From: Marinobacter halophilus | Lineage (GTDB): Bacteria; Pseudomonadota; Gammaproteobacteria; Pseudomonadales; Oleiphilaceae | Assembly (NCBI RefSeq): GCF_003007685.1 | Contig: NZ_PXNN01000011.1 | Location: 434,001-498,000 of the forward strand | Length of the DNA stretch: 64,000 nt | Direction: 5' to 3' | Shown: positions 19,649 through 27,345 of the stretch, one piece after another | Layout of the letters: each line of letters begins with the position of its first letter | How positions within the stretch are numbered: the first letter of the stretch is position 1 | Program-made: the position numbers and the translations under genes | Notes under the pieces: model-generated | What the model was told of the DNA's origin: nothing | Database searches by the model: none | Seen by the model: the letters and a program-made list of their open reading frames with translations, nothing else

Positions 19649-20989
19649 CGCGCAGGTCCGGAAGCCGGTGTAGACGTCATTACGCAGCGGCAGATAGGCC
19701 TGCCGGTAGGTGCCCCGGATCAGATTGGACGAGGTGGCACAGCTGCCACCCTTGCTGACCTTGTGATCACCAAACTGCAGGGTGGACATAAACGGATACA
19801 TATCCACCTTGAAGCCGTCATAGGGCAGAAACTGACTGCTGGTCCACTCCCACACCGACCCCAGCATCTGCCGACAACCGAACGGACTGTCACCGGCCGG
19901 ATAATCCCAGACCGGATTCCGCGCCAGGGCGCGAGCGTTCATATCCACCCGGACTGAATCCGGGGCCTCGTTGCCCCAGGGATAGCGCCGAAAGGCCTCA
20001 CCGGGCTTGTTGCCAAGCGCCGCCACTTCCCACTCGTGCTCCGTCGGCAACCGTCGCCCTGCCCAGTTGCACCAGGCCTCGGCTTCCCAATAGCTGACGT
20101 GAGTCACCGGCGCATCCGGCGCCAGCGACAACCACTGATCAAACACCCGCTCCTGCCACTGCTTTTCGTGCCAGCGCCAATACAATGGGTGCCCGGGCAG
20201 GCGCATCATCGACTCATGCGCGCCATGCACCAACGCCACATCCACCTCGGTGTCCAGCCACTTGCGACCACCAAACGACCACAACTCCGGCCGCTGATAG
20301 CCGCCATCGTCGACAAACGCCTGAAATTCCCGATTGCTCACCGCCGTCCGGCTGATCGAAAACGCCTCAAGCGCCACCTCAAAACGGGGTTTCTCGCAAT
20401 CAAAGGCAAAGTCCTCGGCGGCATAAGCCGACGACTCCCCGGGCATACCGATCAGCCAACGACCGGCCGGAATACGGGCATCACCCGCCACCTTGTCACC
20501 GGGCGCCGGCCGATCACCTTTGAAATCCGCCGGCGCCGGGTAGCCCACCGTCTGCCGACACCAGATCAGCGACTCGATGTGCATGTTCTGGTGGAAAATG
20601 GCATAACGGTAGAGATACAGCTCCCGATTGGTCAGTTCGTTACTCTGAATGCGCTCGGCGACACGGTCATAGATGGTATTGAAGTAGCTGAGCGTCTCCT
20701 CACGGCCGGGAAACAGATCCCGCCGCCAGCGATCGCGATGTTCGACATGAAACGAGTCCCACAGATCGTCCATGGAAGGATCGTAACTGGCCGTGCCATC
20801 CAGCAGGTTAAACACGAAGACTTCGTAGAAGAACGCTGAATGCCCCATTTCCCAAAGCGGCGGGTTCACCCCGGGATGGTACGGCACGTTTAGCTCTGCT
20901 TCTGACAGCGAATCGATTAACTGCACCGTTCGCGCTCTGGCCAACTCTAGTTCATCAAGAAGTTGTGACTTCATATCTTCAGCTACCAT
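19637..20989 (-). CDS. EgtB/SenA-like nonheme-iron C-S (or C-Se) bond forming enzyme
   Basis: About 450 residues: N-terminal DinB-like four-helix domain, then a formylglycine-generating-enzyme/sulfatase-modifying (FGE) domain. The iron ligands are visible as MGHSAFF and as the H-x3-H-x-E motif HQNMHIE. The C-terminal part has LPTEHEWEVAALG, QMLGSVWEWTSSQF, SKGGSCAT and FRTCALSD. Relatives couple a thiol or selenol to an activated histidine (EgtB, OvoA, SenA). There is no egtD, senB or senC nearby, so the product is unknown. Start chosen at ATG 20989 because of GAGG nine bases upstream; ATG 20974 is an alternative. Confidence 0.85.
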   Translation of the reverse strand: MVAEDMKSQLLDELELARARTVQLIDSLSEAELNVPYHPGVNPPLWEMGHSAFFYEVFVFNLLDGTASYDPSMDDLWDSFHVEHRDRWRRDLFPGREETLSYFNTIYDRVAERIQSNELTNRELYLYRYAIFHQNMHIESLIWCRQTVGYPAPADFKGDRPAPGDKVAGDARIPAGRWLIGMPGESSAYAAEDFAFDCEKPRFEVALEAFSISRTAVSNREFQAFVDDGGYQRPELWSFGGRKWLDTEVDVALVHGAHESMMRLPGHPLYWRWHEKQWQERVFDQWLSLAPDAPVTHVSYWEAEAWCNWAGRRLPTEHEWEVAALGNKPGEAFRRYPWGNEAPDSVRVDMNARALARNPVWDYPAGDSPFGCRQMLGSVWEWTSSQFLPYDGFKVDMYPFMSTLQFGDHKVSKGGSCATSSNLIRGTYRQAYLPLRNDVYTGFRTCALSD

Positions 20990-21138
20990 AAACCAGAACC
21001 TCGGAGATCGGCATCCCATACCATCCGGTGCAGTGCGAGAGCAGGTAAGGGAAAGCCTTTCCAAAACACGCTCATCAGACACCATGCTAGCTTTCAACCA
21101 TAACAAAGAAAACCGCCGAAGTACTGACCGACCATCGA

Positions 21139-22968
21139 TCAGCCCCACACCCACAGAATCATCGGCACGCCGACCACCGTCACCACCACCGACAACGGCA
21201 AACCCAGACGCCAGTAATCCCCGAAGCGATAGCCCCCCGGCTCCATCACCAGGGCGTTGGACTGATGACCGATCGGCGTCAGGAAGGCGCAGGATGCCCC
21301 CACCGCAACCGCCATCAACACCGCATCCGAGGCCAATCCAAGCTGGGCGGAAATGCCCAAAGCAATGGGGGCCACCAGAATTGCGGCCGCAGCGTTGTTA
21401 ACCACATTTGACAGCAACATGGTGCCCACCAGAATAATGGTCACCGCCACCCAGGCCGCTTGGCCTTGGGCAATCGCCAATATCTGGTCGGCAATCAGCG
21501 CCGCACCGCCGGTCTTTTCCAGTGCCTGACCCACCGGAATCATTGCTGCCAGCAAAACAATCACCGACCAATCAATGGCCCGGTAGGCCTCGCCGGTATC
21601 CATCAAACGCACCAGCACCATGGCCACCGCGCAGGCGACCAGTGCTACCGGGGGCGTCAGCAAGCCAGACACAATCAGCACGATGGCAGCGATAAACAGA
21701 CCACCCGCCAGCCATAAATTGTTTTGCTTGCCCAGGGTCAAACCCCTTTCGGCCAGCGGCAGACAACCCAGGGTTTGCAGGGTCGTCAGTAGGCTGTCTT
21801 CATGGCCTTGCACCAGCAAAATATCCCCGGAACGGAAGCGGATTTCGGCCAGCCGGCGCTTCAATCGCTGGCCCTGGCGGGCTATTGCCACGATGTTCAG
21901 CCCGTAATGCTCCCGCAAATTCAACCGGTTTGCCGAGCGCCCGATCAAACGGGACGACGGTGCAATCACCGCTTCAGTTAACCGGACATCGCCCGTGGTC
22001 ACATGATCTTCGGCACCTTCAGCAGGTTGACCAGAACCCGGTTGCTCGCCATCGCCGGCCGTATCTTCCTCTTCCTCGCTGACGGCGGTAGCCAGAACCA
22101 GCCCGGTTTGATCGACAAACTCCTGCAGGCTCTCCGTATCGGCCTCCACTAAAAGCACATCGCCCTCCCGAAGCACACTGAAGGTCGACGGTGCGGGCGA
22201 CGTCTTTTCATCCCGGATCAGCGCCAACACCACAAGGTTTTTATCGGTATCGCCCGGTGTCAGCAGATTATGCAGTGTGCTGCCCGCATAAGCGGACCCC
22301 TCCGGCACTTTCAACTCGGTCACGTACTCGCCCACGCTGAACAGCTTGCCGTCACCGGCCGGATCGTCCCGTTTGGGCGTTATGCGCCAGCCAACCAGAC
22401 CGATAAAGGCAAGGCCCGCAGCCGTGATCGCCAGGCCCACCGGCGCAAAATCAAACAGGCCAAATGAGCCGCCTTCCCGGTAGCTGGCAATGATAATGTT
22501 GGGGGGTGTGCCGATCAGCGTGATGGTGCCGCCCAGCAACGAGCCGAACGCCAGTGGCATCAGCAGTAACGACGGTGAGCGGCCAGACTCCCGGGACATC
22601 CAGATGGCCACCGGCATCAGCAGGGCAAGGGCGCCGACGTTGTTAATGAAACCGGAGCACAGGGCCACCACCAGGGTCAGCGTGATCACCTGAAGCATCG
22701 CGTTGCGCCCCACTTTGCCGAGTAGGCGAGCAACCGCATCCACCACACCGCCATTGACCAGACCCTGGCTGATCACCAGCACCGCAGCCACGGTGATTAC
22801 AGCCGGGTGGCCGAAACCGGCAAACAATTGATCGGATTCAACCAGCCCGGTGAGCGCCACCGCCAGCAAAGCCAGCATGGCAACAACGTCAAACCTCAGG
22901 CGGTTCCAGACAAACAACGCGAGCGTAAGCCCCAGTATAAGAAACACAATCCATTGATCAGAAAGCAT
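21139..22968 (-). CDS. SLC13-family anion permease with two RCK_C (TrkA_C) domains
   Basis: About 609 residues. N-terminal and C-terminal blocks of hydrophobic helices (CitMHS/DASS fold) flank a cytosolic insert of about 200 residues holding two RCK_C repeats (EYVTELKVPEGSAY...; DVRLTEAVIAPSSRLIGR...). IGTPPNIIIASYREGG in the first half and GHQSNALVMEPGGYRFGDYW in the second are the paired SNTxxN-like ion/substrate hairpins of the family. Such proteins take up sulfate or dicarboxylates; the substrate is not resolvable. ATG 22968 is taken as start; an in-frame TTG at 23001 with AAGGA upstream is possible. Confidence 0.88.
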   Translation of the reverse strand: MLSDQWIVFLILGLTLALFVWNRLRFDVVAMLALLAVALTGLVESDQLFAGFGHPAVITVAAVLVISQGLVNGGVVDAVARLLGKVGRNAMLQVITLTLVVALCSGFINNVGALALLMPVAIWMSRESGRSPSLLLMPLAFGSLLGGTITLIGTPPNIIIASYREGGSFGLFDFAPVGLAITAAGLAFIGLVGWRITPKRDDPAGDGKLFSVGEYVTELKVPEGSAYAGSTLHNLLTPGDTDKNLVVLALIRDEKTSPAPSTFSVLREGDVLLVEADTESLQEFVDQTGLVLATAVSEEEEDTAGDGEQPGSGQPAEGAEDHVTTGDVRLTEAVIAPSSRLIGRSANRLNLREHYGLNIVAIARQGQRLKRRLAEIRFRSGDILLVQGHEDSLLTTLQTLGCLPLAERGLTLGKQNNLWLAGGLFIAAIVLIVSGLLTPPVALVACAVAMVLVRLMDTGEAYRAIDWSVIVLLAAMIPVGQALEKTGGAALIADQILAIAQGQAAWVAVTIILVGTMLLSNVVNNAAAAILVAPIALGISAQLGLASDAVLMAVAVGASCAFLTPIGHQSNALVMEPGGYRFGDYWRLGLPLSVVVTVVGVPMILWVWG

Positions 22969-23024
22969 GTAACCAATCCATTCCTCGGCCAGTGATGTCA
23001 ACTTTCCTTACAGATCCGGCGGCG

Positions 23025-23042
23025 ACCTGTTTCATCCAGGTC
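23025..23042. promoter_or_regulatory. Inverted repeat upstream of the sigma54 regulator gene
   Basis: GACCTG-TTTCATC-CAGGTC can be read on the plus strand. It contains ACCTGTTTCA, identical over ten bases to half of the 20-bp palindrome upstream of the repeat-protein gene (28645-28654 region). Candidate binding site of the same activator. Confidence 0.4.
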
Positions 23043-23076
23043 GGCAACCGCCTGTATTTTCAGCTCCTGGCCCAGC

Positions 23077-23092
23077 TGGTACAGAATCTGCT
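23077..23092 (+). promoter_or_regulatory. Candidate sigma54 promoter for the regulator-fapF pair
   Basis: TGGTACAGAATCTGCT keeps the GG-N10-GC spacing of -24/-12 elements but differs from consensus at several positions. It lies about 150 bp upstream of ATG 23241. Confidence 0.35.
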
Positions 23093-23240
23093 TGATGCAC
23101 CTTCAGGGATTCAAACTGCCGGCCTCAGCGCAGCGGGCAGGCACAGGGCCGTGGACGACTATAGCAGTTCCCGCAGTACTTCCCACAAGACTCCCAACGG
23201 AAAAGCAGTCGGTTGTTCAGCACTTTGCCGGAGCAAGGTT

Positions 23241-24617
23241 ATGGAACAGAAACGACCGCTCGTCTTGTTGTCAGCGGATTCAGCCATGGGCGCAGGCGCC
23301 CTGTCAGTTTGCCCGGAGTGGCAGCTAGCCAGAATCAACGCGCTGGAATCCCCTACCGGACTGCCGCCAGAATGGGACGAAAAACCTGTGGGCATCTGTA
23401 CGCTCACCGCCAAGGACCTTCCCCATCTGGAGCAGATCCGCAATTGGCTTGAATGCCTGCCCGTTGCCAGCTGGCTGGCCTTGACGCATCGCGCGCAACT
23501 GAGCCATCCTGAAGTGTGCCGATTGATTCAGCATTACTGCCACGACTATCACACGCTCCCCGTTGATCAGAATCGCCTCAACAGCAGCCTCGGGCATATG
23601 TTGGGCATGTCCAGGCTCGGCAGCAGCCTGCCTGAAAGCCATTCCGCCAGCTATCAACGCTATGTGATGGGAGGTCAATCACCGGCAATCAGGCGGGCGA
23701 GAAGCCTGCTCCGTCGATTCGCAGCCACCAGTGAACCTATTCTGATCTGTGGTGAAAGCGGCACCGGCAAAGAAGCTGCAGCGCGTTTCGCCCACCAGCA
23801 CTCCAGCCGCCGTCATCAACCGCTGATTACGGTTAACTGTGCCGCCCTCCCCGCCTCGCTGATCCACAGCGAACTGTTTGGCCATCAGCGCGGCGCCTTT
23901 ACCCATGCCCTGCAGGCCCGCAAGGGACGCATAGAGGCCGCCGACGGCGGCACTCTGGTACTTTCCGGTGCCGACGAGCTCAGTCTTGAACAGCAATCAG
24001 CCATGCTCAGATTTCTGCAAGAAGGACAAATAGAGCCCGTGGGTGCCAGCCATCCGATCCGCGTGGACGTCCGGGTTATCGCCATCAGTGGCAAGCCGCT
24101 GGAGTACAGTGTTAACCAGGGCACTTTTCGTAGTGATGTATTTTATCGTCTGGGCAACCTGTCGGTCACCATGCCGCCATTGACGAATCGCCTCGAAGAC
24201 CTGCCTTATTTGGCTCAGTGCATCGTCGATGCCTGTGGCAAAAAGTCGTGGCGGCCTGGCAAAAACACCCTGATTGCCATGGCCCGGCACCCCTGGCCGG
24301 GTAACTTGAGAGAATTGCAGAACCGTCTTCATCAGGGCCTGGTGATGACGCAGACACCTCCGCTTCAACCCGAAGACCTGGGACTGCCACCGGCCTTGCT
24401 CGTACCTTCAGATGACCGATTCAGCCTGGAAGCCTTCCGGGCCCGCGCTGACGAAGAGGCCATCGCCGTCAGCCTGGCCCTGACCCGCCAGAACCTGTCG
24501 GCGGCCGCGCGCCTGCTGAAAATCTCACGGGTCTCATTCTACCGCCTGCTTGCAAAACACAAACTGCCGCTCCCCAACCATCTTCACGCCGGCTCAGAAA
24601 AAGGAAACACGCCATGA
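23241..24617 (+). CDS. Sigma54-dependent activator of the Fap-like locus
   Basis: 458 residues. N-terminal degenerate receiver-like domain (1-135) with no clear phosphorylation site, AAA+ domain with Walker A GESGTGKE and Walker B region GGTLVLSGADEL, and a C-terminal Fis-type helix-turn-helix (NLSAAARLLKISRVSFYRLL). The sigma54-contact loop reads GAFTHA, not GAFTGA, which may alter or reduce sigma54 contact. ATG 23241 is preceded by GGAGCAAGG; the frame runs open to 22992, but the upstream part is not homologous. The stop overlaps the fapF-like start by 4 bp. Control of the neighbouring Fap-like genes is inferred from position and the promoter elements. Confidence 0.85.
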   Translation: MEQKRPLVLLSADSAMGAGALSVCPEWQLARINALESPTGLPPEWDEKPVGICTLTAKDLPHLEQIRNWLECLPVASWLALTHRAQLSHPEVCRLIQHYCHDYHTLPVDQNRLNSSLGHMLGMSRLGSSLPESHSASYQRYVMGGQSPAIRRARSLLRRFAATSEPILICGESGTGKEAAARFAHQHSSRRHQPLITVNCAALPASLIHSELFGHQRGAFTHALQARKGRIEAADGGTLVLSGADELSLEQQSAMLRFLQEGQIEPVGASHPIRVDVRVIAISGKPLEYSVNQGTFRSDVFYRLGNLSVTMPPLTNRLEDLPYLAQCIVDACGKKSWRPGKNTLIAMARHPWPGNLRELQNRLHQGLVMTQTPPLQPEDLGLPPALLVPSDDRFSLEAFRARADEEAIAVSLALTRQNLSAAARLLKISRVSFYRLLAKHKLPLPNHLHAGSEKGNTP

Positions 24618-25699
24618 AACCACTCGCGTTTGCAGCATTCACTATCGCTCTGATTCCTTTGGCCCACGCCGAGCCGCCGACTCCGGATTTTCCTGCCAGG
24701 AGCACGGACATAGGCAAAAACCAGCAGGACAAAACCAACACTGAAGACCGCTCCCACGATGCAGCTACGGACATTGCATCCATTACCGCAGACCGCGGCA
24801 TCGTCACCCGGCCTGGCCGCTTTACTATCGAGCCGTCCTTTTCCCACGCTCACAGCAATGCAACAGCGGTCGCGGTGGAAGGTTACACGGTGATACCTGC
24901 CCTACTCATCGGGCTGATCAATATTTCGGAAATCCAACGTGATATTCTCGTCGGCGCGCTGTCACTCAAGTACGGTTTGACCAGCAAACTCGAAGCTGCG
25001 GTCCGCGTCCCCTACCTCAACATCAATGAGGACCTGAGAGAACGTGAGGTTTTTTCGGGGACACCGGTAGACACTCTGCGCGAGTCATCCGGTGAAGGTC
25101 TCGGTGATGTTGAACTCTCGGTTCGTTACCAGTTAAACGATGGCCTCGGCGGCTGGCCTTACGTTATTGGCGCCATGCGGGTGAAAGCGCCAACCGGAGA
25201 AGGCCCGTATGATGTCGAGCGACGGGTGATCGAGAACGATGACGGTAATCCCATCGGAGTCGAACTCGGTGATCGCCCCACGGGTTCCGGTTTCTGGGCA
25301 TTCGAACCAGGCCTTTCATTCATCTACCCGACGGACCCCGCCGTGCTGTTCGGAAACCTGAGCTACGTCTGGACTCTCAAAGAGGAGCAGGGCTTTGAAA
25401 ATGGCGGTACGGTCGACCCCGGCGACATTGTCCGTTTCGGCTTCGGAATGGGGTTTGCCTTCAACGAGCGCACCTCGTTCAGCCTGGGTTATGACCACTC
25501 GATCATCCGCAAAACAACGTTCGAACATAATAACGATCTGTTTGCCTCCAACTTTGACCGCATTCAGATCGGGTCACTATCGTTCGGCTTGTCACAACGC
25601 CTGACCCGGTCCACCAGTCTGAGCCTGACCGTGAGCGTCGGGGTTACCGAAAACGCATCCAACAGTGAAATTACGTTGAAGCTTCCGATCAGCCTTTAG
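24614..25699 (+). CDS. fapF: FapF-like outer-membrane pore for amyloid subunit secretion
   Basis: 361 residues. Sec signal (MKPLAFAAFTIALIPLAHA), a hydrophilic 40-residue N-terminal segment, then a beta-barrel with alternating strands. RGIVTRPGRFTIEPSFSHAH, GYTVIPALLIGLINI and the late LTLKLPISL-type C-terminal strand (here ITLKLPISL) strongly recall FapF, the trimeric pore of the Pseudomonas functional amyloid system. In FapF the N-terminal segment forms a gating coiled coil; here it is short. AAAGGA precedes the start, which is coupled to the regulator gene. It converges on the secreted-protein operon with an 18-bp gap. Confidence 0.82.
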   Translation: MKPLAFAAFTIALIPLAHAEPPTPDFPARSTDIGKNQQDKTNTEDRSHDAATDIASITADRGIVTRPGRFTIEPSFSHAHSNATAVAVEGYTVIPALLIGLINISEIQRDILVGALSLKYGLTSKLEAAVRVPYLNINEDLREREVFSGTPVDTLRESSGEGLGDVELSVRYQLNDGLGGWPYVIGAMRVKAPTGEGPYDVERRVIENDDGNPIGVELGDRPTGSGFWAFEPGLSFIYPTDPAVLFGNLSYVWTLKEEQGFENGGTVDPGDIVRFGFGMGFAFNERTSFSLGYDHSIIRKTTFEHNNDLFASNFDRIQIGSLSFGLSQRLTRSTSLSLTVSVGVTENASNSEITLKLPISL

Positions 25700-25717
25700 G
25701 AAGGAATCGAAGGGTCA

Positions 25718-26224
25718 TCAGCGACCCAGCAACTGGACAAGCTGATCACTGAACCGTCCCGGGAACTGATTCCCGGCGGCACCCAGATTGCTCAGCTCAA
25801 TGTTCAATTGATGCATATTCTGTATCACCGTGCTATCGAGGTTATTCTGAATAACCGTCATCCAGCCGTTAGGCCCGGCCATGTTACTGGATACCCGCGC
25901 GCCGCCACTCCGGTTGGCGCTGATAACCTCGATGACCGTTTCGGTATGGTGGTTCACCACGCGATCCCTGATGGCCTGGTTAAGATTGGGAATGGTCAAA
26001 CGATTGATCACCATGGTGTCACCGTTAATACCAACAATCTGCTCCAGACCAATGCTGATCTCCAGATTATCCATCAGGAAACCACCCCGGTACTCAGACA
26101 GCTCCGGATCACTCAGAGGTTCGACACCAAGCCTCAGTTCTGCCTGGACAGACGGCGCTATGGTTGCAAATGAAATGGCTAATAACACTATAGCTGGCAT
26201 CCGGATCATCATGATCTTCACCAT
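25718..26224 (-). CDS. Small secreted protein, FapE-like position, with double-glycine-like motif
   Basis: 168 residues. N-terminal signal peptide (cut expected after SVQA, about residue 28). Residues 37-48, LSDPELSEYRGG, match the LSxxELxxIxGG double-glycine leader pattern of C39 peptidase substrates except Tyr for Ile. Near the C-terminus GWMTVIQNNLDSTVIQ (about 120-135) aligns without gaps with the tails of the two other secreted proteins of the locus. Overlaps the C39 gene by 7 bp, so translation is coupled. Probably a minor fibre component or assembly factor; not a confident FapE homologue by sequence. Confidence 0.7.
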   Translation of the reverse strand: MVKIMMIRMPAIVLLAISFATIAPSVQAELRLGVEPLSDPELSEYRGGFLMDNLEISIGLEQIVGINGDTMVINRLTIPNLNQAIRDRVVNHHTETVIEVISANRSGGARVSSNMAGPNGWMTVIQNNLDSTVIQNMHQLNIELSNLGAAGNQFPGRFSDQLVQLLGR

Positions 26225-26928
26225 TCCCTTGTAGAGGGCCAGTAGGGCAGTGTATGGCCAAGAGACGGCCCTCCCAGGTCTTTCTGTATCGGCGCCCTGG
26301 CCACCTGGGGCCAATGCCCCTCGCCGAGAAAGGCGTCTCGCCCCTGTTGAAGGTGGCTGCGAATAACAAAGGCGGTACCGTTCCAGTATTCGCTGAATTG
26401 GGCGTAGGAATAAACTTTCAGCCCCCGTGCCGGATCTCCCACCAGAACCTCGTCATCACTGATTCCCTTGATCAGGACAAAATGCTGGAAACCATCAATA
26501 TTCAACAACACAATGGTGGGTAAGCGCACCTTCTCCTTGAGGCCGGTCAACGGCATGCGGAAACCATCGGCCTGGTAACCTCTGGCCTCCAGGTAGTGCT
26601 TCATATCGAGCATGGAGAAACCTTCCTGGCGCACCTTGTCTTCGTCCGCCAGGGCAAGCATTTCGATGAAGACATCATGCTCTGTTACCTGATCTTCGTA
26701 GTGAAAGGACAACAGCGAAGCAATCGCTGCAGAACCGCAACTGAAGTCGTATTGCTGGCGTATGACACTGTCGAAGCGCCGGCTCTCGAAACTGGTTACC
26801 TGTAGCCGGAAATCGCCGCCAATACCCGGCACCATGACCGAGCCAGCAAAAGCGAAAGGGCCAATAAATGCAGTGGACCATAGCAGCCCGGCACTCGCGC
26901 AGATCGCAACAAGAGCCTTTCTGGCCAT
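26218..26928 (-). CDS. fapD: FapD-like C39-family cysteine peptidase
   Basis: 236 residues with an N-terminal signal (about 1-28), so periplasmic. The C39 active site is complete: QQYDFSCGSAAIASLL (oxyanion Gln and catalytic Cys), GFQHFVLIKGI (catalytic His) and VGDPARG (catalytic Asp). It lacks the ABC-transporter part of bacteriocin exporters, as FapD does. In the Fap system a C39-like protein is needed for fibre export. Here it lies between two small secreted proteins that carry double-glycine-like motifs, its probable substrates. Confidence 0.82.
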   Translation of the reverse strand: MARKALVAICASAGLLWSTAFIGPFAFAGSVMVPGIGGDFRLQVTSFESRRFDSVIRQQYDFSCGSAAIASLLSFHYEDQVTEHDVFIEMLALADEDKVRQEGFSMLDMKHYLEARGYQADGFRMPLTGLKEKVRLPTIVLLNIDGFQHFVLIKGISDDEVLVGDPARGLKVYSYAQFSEYWNGTAFVIRSHLQQGRDAFLGEGHWPQVARAPIQKDLGGPSLGHTLPYWPSTREW

Positions 26929-26940
26929 GGTCCACCTCCG

Positions 26941-27291
26941 TTAATGATTAATCAGTATGTTGATTTGGGTACTGTCCTGAATGACTACCTGGTTACCGGT
27001 GTTCTGGATAACCGTGGCAACCCCACTCATGTTGCCGAACGCGTTATCGGAAATATGGTTGTCACCCGTGACAACAGTACCCGACAGCAGGTTATCGGAC
27101 ACATTCGCATTTTGCTGGTTATCGTTAACCTGCCACTGCATCGAGATTCCCTGGCGACCGCTTGAATCCGAAAGCTGATCGGCCGACAGTATTTCGGCAT
27201 CCAGCCACTCTTCGGCTGATACCCATCCCGTTGCTCCAAGCATTAACGCCAGCAAGGTAGCCTTCAGTTTCCATCTGATGACGCAACCCAT
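26941..27291 (-). CDS. Small secreted protein with amyloid-like QN repeat motif (FapB/FapA-like position)
   Basis: 116 residues. Signal peptide ends at about WVSA (residue 26). Residues 35-46 (LSADQLSDSSGR) resemble a double-glycine leader with Gly-Arg in place of Gly-Gly. The mature part is Asn/Gln/Ser rich, and GVATVIQNTGNQVVIQ (90-105) shares its spacing with the tails of the repeat protein and of the 26224 gene. ATG 27291 has GGAG eight bases upstream. Only 12 bp separate it from the C39 gene. Candidate fibre nucleator or minor subunit; the function is inferred from context. Confidence 0.68.
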   Translation of the reverse strand: MGCVIRWKLKATLLALMLGATGWVSAEEWLDAEILSADQLSDSSGRQGISMQWQVNDNQQNANVSDNLLSGTVVTGDNHISDNAFGNMSGVATVIQNTGNQVVIQDSTQINILINH

Positions 27292-27313
27292 GGCAGTTCT
27301 CCCGGAATAACCG

Positions 27314-27337
27314 GGCCGCACCCGTTAAGGCGCGGCC
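27314..27337 (-). promoter_or_regulatory. Intercistronic hairpin between the repeat protein and downstream genes
   Basis: GGCCGC/GCGGCC with a 12-nt loop on the minus-strand transcript, and an overlapping alternative stem CCCGG/CCGGG. No T run. It could stabilise the upstream mRNA or attenuate, giving more repeat protein than downstream products. Confidence 0.4.
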
Positions 27338-27345
27338 AGGACTCC

